Source: CAYPOY01 sp964412395
GTDB taxonomy: Bacteria; Chloroflexota; Anaerolineae; B4-G1
Length of the DNA stretch: 22,497 nucleotides
Reading direction: 5' to 3'
NCBI GenBank assembly: GCA_964412395.1
Contig: CAYPOY010000049.1
Location: 1-22,497, forward strand
The notes under the pieces are model-generated. The model ran no database searches. It saw nothing but the letters and a program-made list of their open reading frames with translations, and had not been told where the DNA came from. This document shows, piece by piece, positions 22,446 to 22,497 of this stretch. Numbering within the stretch: the first letter of the stretch is position 1; each line of letters begins with the position of its first letter. The translations under genes and the position numbers were made by a program.

Positions 22446-22497
22446 GGGGGTGGTTGGGGCCCGGTGGCTTCCCCGGTCTTCAAAACCGGTGGCGGGC
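22446..22497 (+). tRNA. selC: Selenocysteine tRNA (UCA anticodon), 3' part beyond window
   Basis: The sequence folds as the first two thirds of tRNA-Sec. An 8-nt acceptor strand is at 22446-22453. A 6-bp D stem GGGGCC/GGCTTC closes the 4-nt loop CGGT (22456-22471), the long D stem and tiny loop diagnostic of bacterial tRNA-Sec. A 5-bp anticodon stem CCGGT/ACCGG closes the loop CTTCAAA (22478-22484), with anticodon TCA at 22480-22482. The start of the long variable arm (GGCGGGC) reaches the window edge. The arrangement matches E. coli selC position for position. The T arm and 3' acceptor strand cannot be seen. Confidence 0.88.

Overview
The window looks like a chromosomal segment of an uncultured bacterium, most probably Chloroflexota (Anaerolineae-like). 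The basis is GC-rich coding DNA, several PknB-type kinases carrying extracellular sensor modules, long Pro/Thr linkers, a YLPLV-type motif in a secreted DUF11/PPC protein, and many small toxin-antitoxin genes. The phylum is inferred from gene style; there is no rRNA or marker gene to fix it. A partial selenocysteine tRNA at the right edge indicates that the organism decodes UGA as Sec.

Layout. 1-420 is a 117-bp tandem repeat with internal inverted repeats. 424-2652 (-) encodes the Tex transcription accessory protein. 2808-3481 (-) is a FitA/VapC-type toxin-antitoxin pair with a clear promoter and operator palindromes, and 3866-4536 (+) is a second pair (Phd/VapC). An inverted-repeat element lies between the two pairs. 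4572-17753 is a run of seven minus-strand genes. In transcription order these are a secreted DUF11/PPC protein, a zinc-ribbon/FHA protein, a zinc-ribbon/FHA/FHA/ABC exporter, two paralogous transmembrane Ser/Thr kinases with different ectodomains, a soluble kinase with a C-terminal FHA domain, and a membrane subtilisin whose predicted cytosolic tail carries a double zinc ribbon. 18133-19569 (+) is an SsnA-like aminohydrolase that overlaps, tail to tail, the RNase J gene (19501-21147, -). A truncated YefM-like antitoxin ORF with its own promoter and palindromic operator lies 1 nt upstream of RNase J. 21407-22118 has no convincing protein gene; its minus strand resembles the 5' RNA part of a group II intron. 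A 5'-truncated HicB-like antitoxin follows, then the promoter and first two thirds of tRNA-Sec.

The most interesting unit is 4572-16272. Three kinases, four FHA domains in three proteins, an FHA-gated ABC exporter and a protease lie together on one strand. This fits a phospho-threonine signalling system in which membrane kinases sense the cell exterior and recruit or gate an exporter and possibly a protease through FHA modules. Mycobacterial PknF/Rv1747 is a known analogue, but the zinc-ribbon decoration and the protease are not part of that system. Shared zinc ribbons in the protease, the exporter and the FHA adaptor suggest a common docking code. This is inference.

A second theme is non-coding structure. 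Most junctions between adjacent minus-strand genes in this cluster, and the 3' end of tex, hold short arrays of 7- or 8-nt degenerate repeats. Several run directly into a stop codon or encode the protein C-terminus.
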